Assembly: GCF_004766125.1 (NCBI RefSeq)
Contig: NZ_SJSA01000001.1
Location: 1,054,001 to 1,118,000 of the forward strand
Reading direction: 5' to 3'
DNA from: Duncaniella freteri
Lineage (GTDB): Bacteria; Bacteroidota; Bacteroidia; Bacteroidales; Muribaculaceae
DNA: 64,000 nt
Positions 53,901 through 61,934 of this stretch are shown here, piece by piece (position 1 is the stretch's first letter; each line of letters begins with the position of its first letter). The translations under genes and the position numbers were made by a program. The notes under the pieces are model-generated. The model did not search any database. It saw only the letters and a program-made list of their open reading frames with translations, and was not told where the DNA came from.

Positions 53901-54473
53901 CAGGTGTATCTTGACGAGACAGTGCGCCGTATGGTCACCACCACACGCTCCTACATTCTCCAGGCAGCCACCGCGCTAATCAACGAGGCGGTGATGGCAG
54001 AACGTGCGGACAGCACCGCCATGAGCGATGCCGACAAAGCCACCATCGAAGCCTACAAGGCCGACAGGTATGCCAAGTCGCTCAACCTTCTGAAACTTAT
54101 GGAAGAGAAACTTCCTGAGGCAGCATCGCCCTATGCAGTGCAGATACCACAGAAGATGGCTCAGCTATATGCCCGCATAGGGATAGCAACCGGCAACAAG
54201 GAAGCCTCGGTCCACGCCCTCGAACTCCTTGAGAACGAGCTGCGACGCTACGCACGCAACGTGAGATATTATCAGAGCCTCGACCCATGGCAATACGCCA
54301 CCCTACAGCAGACCGACCGCTATGCCGAGACTTACTACATGGTATATCTCCTTCAGGACTATTCCGATGCCGGAGGCGATACCGAAGCAATCATCCACGA
54401 TCTTGAAGAGATGGGTGTCAACTTCGACCGTATAGTCTCTATCATAGAGCAGAGCGACGGCACTGCCAAATAA
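50910..54473 (+). CDS. DUF2723 protein O-mannosyltransferase-like membrane protein
   Basis: This 1187-residue protein has at least eleven N-terminal membrane helices and large soluble parts. The opening KRYNLINDILGWVCFAVAAVTYLLTVEPTASFWDCPEF is characteristic of DUF2723 proteins, implicated in general O-glycosylation of exported proteins in Bacteroidetes. The start is TTG at 50910, giving the family N-terminus. The C-terminal third (about 820-1180) is a soluble domain rich in acidic residues with a TPR-like end (YAKSLNLLKLMEEKLPEAASPYA). The specificity is inferred from the family only. Confidence 0.88.
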   Translation: MKRYNLINDILGWVCFAVAAVTYLLTVEPTASFWDCPEFISQGCKLEVGHPPGNPIFMLAARFFVNFAFGDVTKVALMVNSMSALLSAATILLLFWTITHLVKRLIIRDNAERLSLTQMLVIFGSGICGALAYTWSDTFWFSAVEGEVYAFSSFCTALVFWLILKWENRADQPHSDKYLILIAYVIGISIAVHLLNLLCIPAIGLVIYYRLWKDTSATGSLITLAVSAIVVGLILYGLVPGFIEVSQYFELFFVNTLGFSYNVGVLFYAILAVASFIWAIRELYRQTSVKRIRWSVALSILLSGIPFIGNSMWIPVVIMAGVIGYLFWSQKLSVRILNLVVMSIFVIFIGYSSYALLLIRSSANPPMNQNAPDNVFALASYLNREQYGERPLFYGQTHQSSIVYEADPSGQLSPQYSNGAPQYSKVTKSSPDQPDKYIFQGYKKDYRMSPELDMLFPRIYSGAHTQAYSDWIGGIKGTPTKVTQYVDSEGNVLQYTDRIKPTFGESLRFFLVYQLNHMYWRYFMWNFAGRQNDIQGNGEVNHGNWISGIPFIDTPRLGDQSLLPYSDGEGNAGHNVFYMLPLLLGIIGLGWQAFVSKRGIEQFWVVFFLFFMTGIAIVLYLNQTPSQPRERDYAFAGSFYAFAIWIGMGVAGVWKIVCMAMTKKTAPKAIEGTPSEASDSDDNAYEFTDGIETPIEDNVSPKASLSAAIIACIIGLAVPLQMVSQTWDDHDRSGRYTTRDFGMNYLDSVDENGIIFTNGDNDTFPLWYAQEVEGHRTDVKVVNLSYLTTDWYANQVKHPSYEAAGIETLAKPEDYAYDRMNFNYFATDADTSAVLVDSSLAQLYDLKSSQNAWGAPMMKHTNMYIPVDVNAAVKAGRITENEASHAQPVISVDMNNDAEASGHGGMTLSQVLSLDMINTSIKNGWNRPIYFASTVPSDYYLGLQPYMRSTGMAYEITPVINDENSDHDISAVNTDKAYRNITEKFRWGGLDKVTEPGQVYLDETVRRMVTTTRSYILQAATALINEAVMAERADSTAMSDADKATIEAYKADRYAKSLNLLKLMEEKLPEAASPYAVQIPQKMAQLYARIGIATGNKEASVHALELLENELRRYARNVRYYQSLDPWQYATLQQTDRYAETYYMVYLLQDYSDAGGDTEAIIHDLEEMGVNFDRIVSIIEQSDGTAK

Positions 54474-54485
54474 AGCAAATACCCA

Positions 54486-55556
54486 ATGGATAACAGAAAA
54501 ATAAAAGTGGGCATCACCCACGGAGACATCAACGGCATAGGCTACGAGATAATACTCAAGACACTTGAGGATCCCCGGATAGCCGAGCTATGCACACCGA
54601 TTGTGTATGGGTCGGCAAAGATAGCCGCATTCTACCGCAAGATGATGGAACTTCCGGAAGTGAAGTTCAGCCAGATTGACACCCCTTCGGAAGCCAGCTC
54701 CAACGGCGAGCACAACTACATGATAAATGTGGTGCCCGAAAGTGTTATGCCCGAGGCCGGTCAATGCACCCAGGCAGGAGGTGCCGCCGCACTTTCGGCC
54801 CTTGAGCGTGCGGTGTCCGATCTCAGGGAGGGACTGATCGATGTACTCGTCACCTGTCCCATAAGCAAAGACGCCATCCATGGCGAAGAATTTTCATTTC
54901 CGGGACACACCGAATTCCTTGAATCCCGCGTGGGTGACGGCTCCAAGGCCATGATGATAATGGCAGGAGAGAACCTGCGTGTGGCCCTTGTCACAATCCA
55001 TAAGTCATTGGCCGATGTCAGCGGCAATATCACCAAGGAAACAGTCTACGACAGCATAGCCCGCTTCAACAAGTCGCTCATCTCCGACTTCGGCATACAC
55101 TCTCCACGCATTGCCGTACTGTCGCTCAATCCTCATGCCGGCGACAATGGCGTGATAGGCACCGAGGACAATGAGATAATCGAACCAGCCATCGCAGAAG
55201 CCTACAAGAAACATATATTCGCTTTCGGACCCTATGCTGCCGACGGATTTTTCGGAAGCGGCAACTACCGGAAGTTTGACGGCGTGCTCGCCATGTATCA
55301 TGACCAGGGACTGATACCTTTCAAACTGCTCGCAGCCGAACGAGGGATCAATTTCACCGCAGGCATGCCGGTGGTGCGCACCTCCCCCGATCATGGGACA
55401 GCATTTGACATTGCCGGAAAAGGGGAAGCCGATCCGCAGTCGCTCCGGGAAGCCATATACATGGCTCTTGACATATACCGCAACCGCCTGCGCGAGAAGG
55501 AAGCGACCGCCAACCCTCTCAAAAAACAGAACTTCGACCGCGGAGCAAGAGAATAG
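54486..55556 (+). CDS. pdxA: 4-hydroxythreonine-4-phosphate dehydrogenase
   Basis: This 356-residue enzyme oxidises 4-phosphohydroxy-L-threonine in pyridoxal phosphate synthesis. Key segments are GITHGDINGIGYEII, the metal-binding CPISKDAIHGEEFSFPGHTEFLESR, NPHAGDNGVIG, and AMYHDQGLIPFKLL. It follows the DUF2723 gene after 12 bp and precedes the lipid head-group operon by 20 bp, so it may share their transcript. Length is slightly longer than E. coli PdxA (329). Confidence 0.94.
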   Translation: MDNRKIKVGITHGDINGIGYEIILKTLEDPRIAELCTPIVYGSAKIAAFYRKMMELPEVKFSQIDTPSEASSNGEHNYMINVVPESVMPEAGQCTQAGGAAALSALERAVSDLREGLIDVLVTCPISKDAIHGEEFSFPGHTEFLESRVGDGSKAMMIMAGENLRVALVTIHKSLADVSGNITKETVYDSIARFNKSLISDFGIHSPRIAVLSLNPHAGDNGVIGTEDNEIIEPAIAEAYKKHIFAFGPYAADGFFGSGNYRKFDGVLAMYHDQGLIPFKLLAAERGINFTAGMPVVRTSPDHGTAFDIAGKGEADPQSLREAIYMALDIYRNRLREKEATANPLKKQNFDRGARE

Positions 55557-55576
55557 ACCCACCAAAGCATCGAGCA

Positions 55577-56326
55577 ATGCACTACGCCATCATAGCCGCC
55601 GGAGAAGGTTCACGCCTTAGAGAAGAGGGTATCGATACCCCCAAACCTCTGGTGCGCCTATGTGGCGTGACCCTGCTCGAACGGCTCATAGGAATGTTCC
55701 GCTCACAGCCTGACTGTGAGAGTGTGAGCATAATAATCAATCCGTCGTCAGGAAAATACCTGGACAGCACCGGCGCATCAGGCAAAGCACCTTGGGAGGA
55801 TGCGGACAACGTAATATTCGGCACCACACAAGGTTCCATGCACAGCCTTGCCGCATTAAGATCCTGTTTAGCCGGAAGCCGGGAATTCTGTCTCACGACA
55901 GTCGATACTGTGTTCCGTCCAGAGGAGTTCGACCGGTATCTCGAATGTTTCCGTAACGACAGCGATGCCGACGGATATATGGCAGTCACTACCTATATCG
56001 ACGACGAAAAGCCCCTGTACATCTCGACAGACCGGGACGGCATGATAACCGGATTCTTCGACACCGCGCGCCCCGACACGATTTATGTATCGGGCGGTGT
56101 ATACACCCTGCCGACCACAGCACTCGACATACTTGACGAATGCATGAAGGCAGGACTGACTCGCATGCGCGACTTCCAGCGCGCACTCGCTGCATCCGGA
56201 ATGCGCCTAAAAGCATATCCTTTCAGCCGCATCATCGACATAGACCACGCCGATGATATCCCCAAAGCAACTCTTCTCGCACACCCATCAGACAATCAAC
56301 CATCATCACAATATGGCGGACACTAA
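55577..56326 (+). CDS. Nucleotidyltransferase (sugar- or inositol-phosphate type)
   Basis: This 249-residue GT-A fold nucleotidyltransferase begins AIIAAGEGSRLREEGIDTPKPLVRLCG, the pyrophosphorylase signature with its KP lysine. It couples CTP or another NTP to a phosphorylated sugar or polyol. The chemistry is fixed by the family; the substrate is not. Given two CDP-alcohol phosphatidyltransferases downstream, a CTP-dependent reaction making a CDP-polyol such as CDP-inositol is plausible. It overlaps the ATP-grasp gene by 14 bp. Confidence 0.82.
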   Translation: MHYAIIAAGEGSRLREEGIDTPKPLVRLCGVTLLERLIGMFRSQPDCESVSIIINPSSGKYLDSTGASGKAPWEDADNVIFGTTQGSMHSLAALRSCLAGSREFCLTTVDTVFRPEEFDRYLECFRNDSDADGYMAVTTYIDDEKPLYISTDRDGMITGFFDTARPDTIYVSGGVYTLPTTALDILDECMKAGLTRMRDFQRALAASGMRLKAYPFSRIIDIDHADDIPKATLLAHPSDNQPSSQYGGH

Positions 56327-57179
56327 AATAGCTGCAATCCTCCGTGCCGGGGCATATTCCCCAAACCACATAGGCAACGATGCTGCAATCCTCAACCTCA
56401 CCTGTGAGCAGTTGCGCAAACGCGGCTGTGAGGTCAAGACCTACTCCGAGGAACAACTCATAGCCGGAGCGGTCAAAGAGCCTATAATAATACATATGTG
56501 CCGCGACCAACGCTCATTCCCCATCCTACAGGCATTTGAAGATGAAGGGAAACTGGTGATCAACTCAGGCTACGGAGTTGAGAACTGCACCCGCGAACGC
56601 CTCACACGCATACTGCTCGGCTCAGGAATCCCCTATCCTGAAAGCCTGATGGTCAACACCAACCAGACCGTCACCGAACAGATGGAGCGGATAGGGATGC
56701 AGAGAGCATGGATAAAAAGAGGCGACCTCTACGCTATGCACAAGGAGGATGTGACATATGTACGCCACCCTGAGGAAGCACAGGAAGTGTTGCAGGAATA
56801 CTTCCTGCGAGGCATAAAGAGAGCCGTTATCAACCGCCATCTTGACGGCGACCAAGTGAAATTCTACGGCGTAAGGGACACCGACTATTTCTACTATTTC
56901 TTCCCGTTTGAAAAAAGCTACTCCGCCAAAGGGGACGACCGTGCATCAGCCAAAAAGAACGAAGAGACACGATTTGACCTGCCGAAATTCCGTGAGACAT
57001 GCAACCGCGCTGCCGACATACTGGACATACGCATCTACGGCGGAGATGCCATCATCGATGCCGACGGTACATTCCGCATCATCGACTTCAACGACTGGCC
57101 AAGCTTCGCCCCATGCCGGGTGGAGGCATCAGCAGTGATAGCGCGGTCGATCCTTGCCGAAATCAAAAAACACAAGTAA
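56313..57179 (+). CDS. ATP-grasp domain protein
   Basis: This 288-residue protein looks like an ATP-grasp ligase or kinase. It has an N-terminal PreATP-like part (AILRAGAYSPNHIGNDAAIL), a central WIKRGDLYAMHKEDVTYV nucleotide-binding region, and the metal-binding end IIDADGTFRIIDFNDWPSFAPCR. The final Asn/Asp residues fit the usual metal site. The substrate is unknown. The ATG at 56313 lies within the 3' end of the nucleotidyltransferase gene; a longer frame from 56253 is less likely. Confidence 0.75.
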   Translation: MADTKIAAILRAGAYSPNHIGNDAAILNLTCEQLRKRGCEVKTYSEEQLIAGAVKEPIIIHMCRDQRSFPILQAFEDEGKLVINSGYGVENCTRERLTRILLGSGIPYPESLMVNTNQTVTEQMERIGMQRAWIKRGDLYAMHKEDVTYVRHPEEAQEVLQEYFLRGIKRAVINRHLDGDQVKFYGVRDTDYFYYFFPFEKSYSAKGDDRASAKKNEETRFDLPKFRETCNRAADILDIRIYGGDAIIDADGTFRIIDFNDWPSFAPCRVEASAVIARSILAEIKKHK

Positions 57180-57193
57180 CAAAACGACATTAA

Positions 57194-57742
57194 ATGGCAA
57201 ATATAAGCAAAATAAAGCACCGGTTTCTCAACGGAGGCGATATAGTGACTACTTTTCTGCGCTCATCGATATCCTCACAGATAGCATCCTGGATCGACAT
57301 GGGAGTGGGGTTCGTATTCTTCGCATTCGTCCATCTCGCGCCATGGATATCCACAGCCATCGGAGCGATGTGTGGCGGCATAGTGAACTGCTGCATCAAC
57401 TACCGGTTCACATTCCACGCCTCGGACATCCCGGTCAAGGCTGTAGCAGTGAAATATGCCATGGTGTGGTTCGGATCTCTCATGCTTAACGTGTACGGCA
57501 CTCAGGTGGCTTACGATCTGCTTGACCAGTTCACCTTCCTTCAGGATCTCGGATTCAAGCCCAACGGCTACTACGCAGCCGCACGCCTCAGCGTGTCACT
57601 TATTGTATCGATATTCTGGAATTTTCTGATGCAGAAGAACTTTGTGTACCGTCACACAGGATTTGACCCGCATGCCATACGCTTTGTCAACCTCTTTCTC
57701 CACCCGGCAAAATCCCCAAAAAGCATATCCAAAGAAAAGTAA
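57194..57742 (+). CDS. GtrA-family membrane protein
   Basis: This 182-residue protein has four membrane segments and the GtrA signature: FLRSSISSQIASWIDMGVGF and the INYRFTFHA loop between helices 2 and 3, then NFLMQKNFVYR. GtrA proteins are small translocase-like partners of glycosyl and lipid-linked transferases. It sits 14 bp after the ATP-grasp gene in the lipid head-group operon. Confidence 0.87.
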   Translation: MANISKIKHRFLNGGDIVTTFLRSSISSQIASWIDMGVGFVFFAFVHLAPWISTAIGAMCGGIVNCCINYRFTFHASDIPVKAVAVKYAMVWFGSLMLNVYGTQVAYDLLDQFTFLQDLGFKPNGYYAAARLSVSLIVSIFWNFLMQKNFVYRHTGFDPHAIRFVNLFLHPAKSPKSISKEK

Positions 57743-57782
57743 TAACAATTAGTCCTCTACCCTATCATCATCCATTTCAAAT

Positions 57783-58493
57783 ATGCCTGAATCAGATATA
57801 ACAATGCAACCCAAGACATCAACATTCAAGAAGATGCGCGATGCTCTTCAGCAGGGCATCTATTGCGTGATCAACCCGTTTGTACGCCTTCTCATACGCA
57901 TGGGAGTCACCCCTAACATGGTCACCACCATCGGACTTCTCGGCAATATAGCAGCAGCTGTGATACTCGTCTATGCCGGCTACACAGGATCGCCCGAACA
58001 TATGAATTACGATCTCGTGACCTGGGCGGGAGGTGTGATAATACTCTTCTCCCTGTTCGATATGCTTGACGGACAGGTAGCACGCCTGGGCGGAATGTCC
58101 TCAGTATTCGGTGCCATGTACGACTCGGTGCTTGACCGCTACTGCGAGCTCTTCACACTCGGAGGCATCAGCTACTATCTGATACAGACCGGCTATGTGG
58201 GCGGAGCTCTCATCACATTCGTAGCACTCGTAGGCTCGATCATGGTGAGCTACGTGCGCGCCCGAGCCGAAGGCCTCGGACTGGAATGCAAAATAGGTTT
58301 CATGCAGCGTCCTGAACGAGTGGTTGTGACAAGTGCCGGAGCACTCGCCACAGGCATTACAGGACAATGCGTTGATCCGGCAAGATTTGACGCCACTGTA
58401 ATCCTCATCACAGCTATGGGAATAATAGCCGTGTTTGCCAACCTTACAGCATTTGCACGCGTCAGCCACGCACGCCGCCAGCTTATCAAATAA
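57783..58493 (+). CDS. CDP-alcohol phosphatidyltransferase 1
   Basis: This 236-residue membrane enzyme joins a CDP-activated group to an alcohol. The complete eight-residue active-site motif is visible in [26 protein letters not shown]: the D..DG..AR, the G eight residues on, then D three residues later and a final D. About six membrane helices surround it. Likely product class is a phospholipid such as phosphatidylinositol or its phosphate. It lies 40 bp after GtrA. Confidence 0.9.
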   Translation: MPESDITMQPKTSTFKKMRDALQQGIYCVINPFVRLLIRMGVTPNMVTTIGLLGNIAAAVILVYAGYTGSPEHMNYDLVTWAGGVIILFSLFDMLDGQVARLGGMSSVFGAMYDSVLDRYCELFTLGGISYYLIQTGYVGGALITFVALVGSIMVSYVRARAEGLGLECKIGFMQRPERVVVTSAGALATGITGQCVDPARFDATVILITAMGIIAVFANLTAFARVSHARRQLIK

Positions 58494-58501
58494 CCGCACT
58501 G

Positions 58502-59485
58502 ATGAACGTGACCCATAATTCAAAGCTCGGCAACGGCATCATACTGCCTTCGAGAAAGGAGGCGACAGTCATCATCGTGAGCCTCGCAGTGTGGCTTGCC
58601 GTGACAGCTACATTTGTAGGATTCCGCCCCGAGCATCTCTATATCGCCGTATTCCTTGCCTTCATGCTTCTGGTGACAGGCACCACAAGGCGTCTGGTGG
58701 TAGCTCTCATGCCATTCATTGTATTCGGCATTTCATACGACTGGATGAACATCCTGCCCAACTACGAGGTCAATCCGGTCGACATCTTCGGGCTATACTC
58801 CGCCGAGTCAAGCCTATTCGGCATCACCCTGCCTGCTGCGCCATCCGAAGTTGCAGGTGTGATCGTCACTCCTAACGAGTGGTGGGCAATGCATGCCTCC
58901 CCGATACTCGATTTCCTTGCCGGATGCTTCTATCTGTGCTGGGTGCCTGTACCTATATTGTTCGGACTGTGGCTATACTTCGACAAGCAGCATGAAGTGT
59001 ATCTACATTTCTCACTCGTATTCCTGTTTGTCAATCTTTTAGGGTTCGCGCTATATTATGTACACCCTGCCGCCCCGCCATGGTATGTGGCAATGCACGG
59101 TTTCGATTTCATTCCGGGCACACACGGCGAGACAGCCGGACTGGGACGCTGGGACGAAATGATGGGTATAGGGATATTCGACGGGCTTTACTCACGAAAC
59201 TCCAATGTGTTCGCCGCACTCCCGTCACTACACGCCGCCTATATGCTCATTGCGTTCATATATTCGCTGAAAGCAAGATGCGGAGCATGGCTGAGAATAT
59301 TGTTTGCCATAATATGCCTCGGCATATGGTTCACAGCCGTCTACACCTCCCACCACTATATTATCGATGTGCTTGCCGGCATCGGTGTCACCCTCATCGG
59401 CACTCTTATATTCGAACAAGGGCTCATGAGGCTCCGTGGATTTCGCAAGTTCATCAGCTCATATCAAAAATATATCGCAGAATGA
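58502..59485 (+). CDS. Aur1/Ipt1-like PAP2-superfamily phosphotransferase
   Basis: This 327-residue membrane protein has several helices and the two conserved PAP2 active-site motifs of the inositolphosphorylceramide-synthase type: PSLHAAYML (His of the first block) and YTSHHYIIDVLAG (His and Asp of the second). Such enzymes transfer a phospho-alcohol head group from one lipid to a ceramide-like acceptor or hydrolyse lipid phosphates. Bacteroidales make sphingolipids, which makes the transfer reading attractive. Its stop overlaps the second CDP-alcohol transferase by 4 bp. Confidence 0.83.
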   Translation: MNVTHNSKLGNGIILPSRKEATVIIVSLAVWLAVTATFVGFRPEHLYIAVFLAFMLLVTGTTRRLVVALMPFIVFGISYDWMNILPNYEVNPVDIFGLYSAESSLFGITLPAAPSEVAGVIVTPNEWWAMHASPILDFLAGCFYLCWVPVPILFGLWLYFDKQHEVYLHFSLVFLFVNLLGFALYYVHPAAPPWYVAMHGFDFIPGTHGETAGLGRWDEMMGIGIFDGLYSRNSNVFAALPSLHAAYMLIAFIYSLKARCGAWLRILFAIICLGIWFTAVYTSHHYIIDVLAGIGVTLIGTLIFEQGLMRLRGFRKFISSYQKYIAE

Positions 59486-60423
59486 GCAAATGGAGTGATG
59501 AATACCGCAAGTCGCTCAAGTCGATGGATACAGAGGAACACATCGACCTGGCTTTCTACCGCCCCATAGGCTTTATGTGGGCGCAGATAGCCGCACGGTT
59601 AGGCATCACTCCAAACGTCATCACCATAGCCTCGATATTTCTCGGAATAGGGGCAGGAGTGATGTTCTATTATCAGGATCTGTGGATAAATATTGCCGGC
59701 ATGCTCCTGCTCATATGGGCAAATTCTTTTGACAGTGCCGACGGTCAGCTCGCTCGTATAACGCACCAGTACTCCCGGCTGGGCAGAATTCTCGACGGAC
59801 TTAGCGGCGATTTTTGGTTTGCCGCCATATACATAGCCATCATACTCCGAGAGAATCTTACAATCCCCCTGTTCCAAGAACACCCATGGTTGCTGTGGTC
59901 AATAGCCCTGCTTGCGGGAGCATGTCATGCCAAGCAAGCATCCATGGCAGATTATTATCGGCAGTTCCATCTCTATTTCCTTAAGGGTGAAGGGGGTAGC
60001 GAGCTCGACAATGCCGAAGATCTCAACCGTCAGCTCAAAGAGTCGGGAGTAACGTGGAAAAATAACTTCTGGAAATGCCTGACAATGAGAACCTATCTCA
60101 ACTACACTGTCCAGCAGGAGGCATCCTCTCCGTCCATGCAACGTCTACGCCGGGAACTCAACCGCCGCTTCCAGGACGGCAAAATCCCCCTAAAATTCCG
60201 TGAGGAATTCCGCCGGCTCTCACTGCCACTTATGAAATACACTAACATACTGACATTCAATTGGCGAACCATCGGATTGTTCATAACACTCTTTATCGGA
60301 CAACCATGGCTATACTTCATATACGAGCTAACCATACTCAACATCATTCTCGCCTATATGATGTACCGACACGAACACCTGTGCAAGCAACTGACCATCC
60401 AGCTTAAGGAGGGAAAATACTGA
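59482..60423 (+). CDS. CDP-alcohol phosphatidyltransferase 2, variant motif
   Basis: This 313-residue membrane protein is a second member of the family. The motif reads DSADGQLARITHQYSRLGRILDGLSGD: it keeps D..DG..AR and G...D, but the position of the last Asp (three residues after the preceding Asp) is Gly, with Asp one residue further on. Length exceeds typical members because of an inserted soluble stretch (about 150-250) rich in charged residues. It is coupled to the Aur1-like gene by ATGA overlap. Activity may differ from that of the first enzyme. Confidence 0.82.
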   Translation: MSKWSDEYRKSLKSMDTEEHIDLAFYRPIGFMWAQIAARLGITPNVITIASIFLGIGAGVMFYYQDLWINIAGMLLLIWANSFDSADGQLARITHQYSRLGRILDGLSGDFWFAAIYIAIILRENLTIPLFQEHPWLLWSIALLAGACHAKQASMADYYRQFHLYFLKGEGGSELDNAEDLNRQLKESGVTWKNNFWKCLTMRTYLNYTVQQEASSPSMQRLRRELNRRFQDGKIPLKFREEFRRLSLPLMKYTNILTFNWRTIGLFITLFIGQPWLYFIYELTILNIILAYMMYRHEHLCKQLTIQLKEGKY

Positions 60424-60467
60424 ATTCATCCCAAACAGTGTAAGGAAAATTATCCCATACAAACAGT

Positions 60468-60495
60468 GTAGGGAGGGGGCGTGCCCCCTCCGCTG
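60468..60495 (+). repeat. REP-like hairpin, upstream copy
   Basis: The 28-bp element contains a 9-bp stem (60472-60480 with 60483-60491). It is an inverted copy of the element at 61075-61102, matching at 24 of 28 positions by eye, and the pair flank the RAYT gene. A 10-bp direct repeat AAACAGTGTA (60433-60442 and 60461-60470) overlaps its left edge. Confidence 0.8.
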
Positions 60496-60543
60496 AACGA
60501 GAATACACACCATCAAATCAGACATAAAAACATTTATATATCA

Positions 60544-61056
60544 ATGACCTGTCTTCCAAAAAGAAAATCGCCTCGTTCATATTGGATCGACTATAATTAT
60601 GGAGCTTTTTTTGTCACTGTTTGCTCAAAAAATAAAAAACATTATTTCGGACAAATCCACAATAATGAAATATTATACTCAACTATCGGTCAGTTTTTAA
60701 ATCAAGAACTGTCATCACCAAATATCAGGCATGCATCAATCGAAATACCATATCATGTTGTAATGCCAAATCATTTTCATGCCATAATTCTCATAGACGA
60801 CAAAGAACGTTTTAATGAGAATCCAACAATAGAGGATCGTCTAATCAGACATCATTCACCACTCCTCTCCAATTACATAGGCAGAATCAAATCCGCAGTA
60901 TCCAAATTCGCTCATGAAAAAGGCTATTCATTCGAATGGCAAACGAGCTTTCATGATCATGCGATCAGAGACATAAACGACTGGAATCGGATTGTGGAAT
61001 ACATTGAAAATAATGTCAATGTATGGGGCAATGATATCTTTAATGAAGAAAAATAA
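60544..61056 (+). CDS. REP-associated tyrosine transposase (RAYT, Y1 family)
   Basis: This 170-residue protein is a Y1-type HUH endonuclease: the His-hydrophobe-His motif is MPNHFHAIILI, and the C-terminal helix region (IGRIKSAVSKFAHEKGYSFEWQTSFHDHAIRD) carries the usual QxxF-like and late contacts. RAYTs cleave single-stranded REP hairpins. The ATG at 60544 is chosen; an earlier GTG lies inside the REP hairpin. Codons and base composition are much more A+T-rich than the neighbours, pointing to horizontal origin. It splits the lipid operon from the HAD gene. Confidence 0.88.
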   Translation: MTCLPKRKSPRSYWIDYNYGAFFVTVCSKNKKHYFGQIHNNEILYSTIGQFLNQELSSPNIRHASIEIPYHVVMPNHFHAIILIDDKERFNENPTIEDRLIRHHSPLLSNYIGRIKSAVSKFAHEKGYSFEWQTSFHDHAIRDINDWNRIVEYIENNVNVWGNDIFNEEK

Positions 61057-61074
61057 CATTCCTATTTCTTACAC

Positions 61075-61102
61075 CGACAGAGGGGGCACGCCCCCTCCCT
61101 AC
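61075..61102 (-). repeat. REP-like hairpin, downstream inverted copy
   Basis: This element has an 8-bp stem (61080-61087 with 61090-61097). In reverse complement it matches the upstream copy from GTAGGGAGGGGGC onward, so the two face each other across the RAYT gene. Confidence 0.8.
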
Positions 61103-61121
61103 TTTTTAATTCATAAACCCC

Positions 61122-61847
61122 ATGAGCGATATAAACGGAATCATATTCGACTATGGCGGGACTATCGATAGCCGTGGCGACCATTGGAGCGAGGTTATAT
61201 ACCGTGCTTATGAGACTGAGGGCGCGGATATAGACCGTGACAACTTCAGAAAAGCATATGTATATGCCGAAAGAGCTTTGGAAGGGTCGGGAATCATAAC
61301 GCCGAATGATGACTTTCTCATGTCTATGAGAAAAAAAGTGTCACTGCAATTCCGATATCTCGGAATTGATGCCCCATATCTTTCCGACGCGATTGCTATG
61401 CGATGCTACGAATGCTCACGCGAGTGTGTGACAGATGCCCGAACCGCCCTTGCCTACCTTGCACAGAGTTATCCATTAGGAATCGTATCTAATTTTTATG
61501 GCAATCTCAGAAGCGTGCTCAGGGATTTCGGTATCCTCCACCTGTTCCGGACCGTCACTGACAGCACTGAAGCCGGGATACGCAAACCCGATCCTGAGAT
61601 ATTTCTGAAAGGAATCGCCGACATGGAAGGGTCCGACATGCTTGCTGCCGGATTGGCCGCTCCAAAATACATGGTAGTGGGCGACAGTGTGAAGAACGAC
61701 ATCCTACCTGCCGACTCCATAGGATGCGTCACAGTGCTGCTCCCAGGCACTCCGTGGGACGCAGACAAACCTCAGCCCAGACTGCCGGACAGGACCATAA
61801 CAATCCGTTCGCTAAATGAGCTTCCGGATATCCTGCTCCACCTGTGA
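61122..61847 (+). CDS. HAD-superfamily hydrolase-like protein
   Basis: This 241-residue protein has the HAD fold: motif I FDYGGTID, motif II IVSNFYGN, motif III lysine in GIRKPDPEIFLKGI, and motif IV VVGDSVKNDI. In motif I the residue two after the nucleophile Asp is Gly instead of the acid/base Asp, so standard phosphatase activity is uncertain. It starts 20 bp after the downstream REP element. It may once have adjoined the lipid operon before the RAYT inserted. Confidence 0.82.
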   Translation: MSDINGIIFDYGGTIDSRGDHWSEVIYRAYETEGADIDRDNFRKAYVYAERALEGSGIITPNDDFLMSMRKKVSLQFRYLGIDAPYLSDAIAMRCYECSRECVTDARTALAYLAQSYPLGIVSNFYGNLRSVLRDFGILHLFRTVTDSTEAGIRKPDPEIFLKGIADMEGSDMLAAGLAAPKYMVVGDSVKNDILPADSIGCVTVLLPGTPWDADKPQPRLPDRTITIRSLNELPDILLHL

Positions 61848-61934
61848 GCGTCATATTAATTATTCCGCATGAAAGTCAGAATTTTGAAAGATTATATATC
61901 AATTTTGCAGGATTTTGAGTAAATTTGCGGTACT

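Noticed and set aside
60481..60543. Upstream GTG start for the RAYT gene
   Set aside because: The GTG lies inside the REP hairpin and the added 21 residues show no family similarity; the ATG at 60544 fits the RAYT N-terminus.
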